Positions 6,846-7,715 of a stretch of DNA of 7,715 nt are shown here, one piece after another. Numbering within the stretch: the first letter of the stretch is position 1; every line of letters begins with the position of its first letter. The DNA lies in contig JANYBR010000517.1 in the NCBI GenBank assembly GCA_025360685.1, forward strand, positions 1 to 7,715, given 5' to 3'. The notes beneath the pieces are model-generated. The model had not been told where the DNA came from and did no database searches. It saw only the letters and a program-made list of their open reading frames with translations. This stretch comes from Pseudomonadota bacterium (GTDB lineage Bacteria; Pseudomonadota; Alphaproteobacteria; Micropepsales; Micropepsaceae). A program made the translations under genes and the position numbers.

Positions 6846-7715
6846 CGCTTCGCCAACAGCACATCCATCGCCTGGCTCCACTCGGTTCTGAAAGCCTCCA
6901 GCACTTTGCGCTCCACAGGGTTCGTAAAACTCGCCTCCGCGCGAGCCGCCGCGAGAACCGTCAATCTCATAGCACTTGCGAGTTGCACTCCATCAATTTC
7001 CTTCCCAGACATGATCGGTTCATAAAGTTGCCGATAAAATTGGTGCCTCGGATTCACGACGCCAACGATCGCATTGCCGACGCGAATAGAGTCGAGAAAA
7101 AGCGACGAGCCGACCTCGTCCTCAAGGAGGTGATATGTTGGTGCGTCTGCCTCTTGAATTCCGCGCAGCGTTGGATTGCGTTCGAAGAGCAGCTTGTAGT
7201 CCGCACGCACCGTACCGTTTGTGGTCCGCGGCGGCAGCGGCTTCATTCGCCAATCGCGGGCCGCTGCCACCTGCTCTGCGGATGTTGACGCTTTACTCAG
7301 CTTGATCGAAGCGAAGGTATCGCGCGCTCGCGCATTGAGTGCCTTTGCCGTCGTCTCCATGAATCCATTCAGCACCTCACTCAAGTACTCTTTCGGGCGG
7401 ATTTGCTGCTTCGTGTGGGTGATGCCGAAGGCTTCGTCCAATACGGGCTCGAACCGAACCTCGCAACGCCACCAGTCGTCATAGTTCTCGCGCCGCTTGG
7501 CGCCCATAAAGAACCAGCCATAGTCCACCTCTCGGCCTGCCCGCACGATAGAGACCCCGGCACCGTCAGCAATGCCAAGACTTCTCTTTTGTTCGTTGCT
7601 GAGACCGTTCCACGCATCGACCGGAAGCTCAGAAAAGAGCACTTCAACTGTTCCTATCGGACTGTCCTCATCGCTCGGGTCAGAATAAATCTCGCAGGAC
7701 CAGGATGATTGAAAC
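6842..7715 (-). CDS. GHKL ATPase, MORC/MutL-like type, C-terminal part (N-terminus beyond window)
   Basis: The frame is open to the right edge, so 290 C-terminal residues are visible and the N-terminal GHKL ATP-binding domain lies outside. The visible part matches the segment following the ATPase domain in prokaryotic MORC/MutL-like GHKL proteins found with restriction-like gene islands. Motifs are GVSIVRAGREVDYGWF (about residues 53-68), RRENYDDWWRCEVRF (74-88) and LDEAFGITHTKQQIRP (92-107). The lysine in HTKQ (about 102) is in the position of the S5-domain lysine that reaches the ATP phosphate in MutL/gyrase-type enzymes, which is inference. The rest is helical and unrecognised. An internal GTG at 7642 has an AGGA some 10 nt before it, but coding-like sequence continues upstream, so it is probably not the true start. 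The stop overlaps the ATG of the DruA-like gene (ATGA). The promoter lies outside the window. Confidence 0.75.
   Translation of the reverse strand, partial: FQSSWSCEIYSDPSDEDSPIGTVEVLFSELPVDAWNGLSNEQKRSLGIADGAGVSIVRAGREVDYGWFFMGAKRRENYDDWWRCEVRFEPVLDEAFGITHTKQQIRPKEYLSEVLNGFMETTAKALNARARDTFASIKLSKASTSAEQVAAARDWRMKPLPPRTTNGTVRADYKLLFERNPTLRGIQEADAPTYHLLEDEVGSSLFLDSIRVGNAIVGVVNPRHQFYRQLYEPIMSGKEIDGVQLASAMRLTVLAAARAEASFTNPVERKVLEAFRTEWSQAMDVLLAKR

Noticed and set aside
6846..6881. GTG at 6881 as start of the DruA-like gene
   Set aside because: The ATG at 6845 overlapping the upstream stop (ATGA) is the more typical coupled start; the GTG would give a 40-nt overlap with no ribosome binding site advantage.
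7640..7642. GTG at 7642 as the true start of the GHKL gene
   Set aside because: The frame is open to the window edge with coding-like sequence, and the protein would lack the ATP-binding domain that its C-terminal motifs imply. An AGGA upstream keeps this a minor possibility.

Overview
The window is GC-rich bacterial DNA with strong Shine-Dalgarno sequences (AAGGAG-type, 6-8 nt spacers) on the plus-strand genes. It looks like an accessory region, such as an integrative/conjugative element or plasmid, rather than a core chromosomal locus. Taxonomy cannot be fixed from the sequence. No rRNA, tRNA, CRISPR array, integrase, transposase or replication initiator was recognised.

Layout: positions 1-764 hold no convincing gene, but contain two hairpins with the same stem and compensating base changes (283-300 and 478-497), a related imperfect one (about 388-405) and an 11-bp direct repeat. 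A plus-strand, tightly packed operon follows. It encodes a TraG/VirD4/HerA-like coupling ATPase without membrane segments (779-2680), a Replic_Relax-type winged-helix protein (2670-3653, overlapping the ATPase gene by 11 nt), an unrecognised protein with a hydrophobic N-terminus and charged helical C-terminus (3666-4400), and a small ORF with a CxxCxC cluster (4425-4757). The last lies in the same frame directly after the amber stop of its predecessor. Together these suggest a DNA-processing and transfer module.

A 132-nt intergenic gap with a long imperfect hairpin (4800-4860) separates this from a convergent minus-strand operon. In transcription order the operon runs from the right edge. It begins with the C-terminal 290 residues of a GHKL ATPase of the prokaryotic MORC/MutL-like type (6842-7714; N-terminal ATP-binding domain outside the window). 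An ATGA stop/start overlap joins it to a 651-residue DruA-like (DUF4338-type) protein (4890-6845).

How they may work together: both minus-strand families are associated with anti-phage or restriction-like loci. GHKL MORC/MutL-like ATPases accompany restriction-like gene islands, and DruA is the signature of type I Druantia. Their direct translational coupling here, without the Druantia helicase DruE visible, is the best candidate for an undescribed defence module, possibly cargo of the mobile element represented by the plus-strand operon. An 8-G tract in the DruA-like gene could make it switchable by slippage. These functional links are inferences from family recognition by eye, with no database search.
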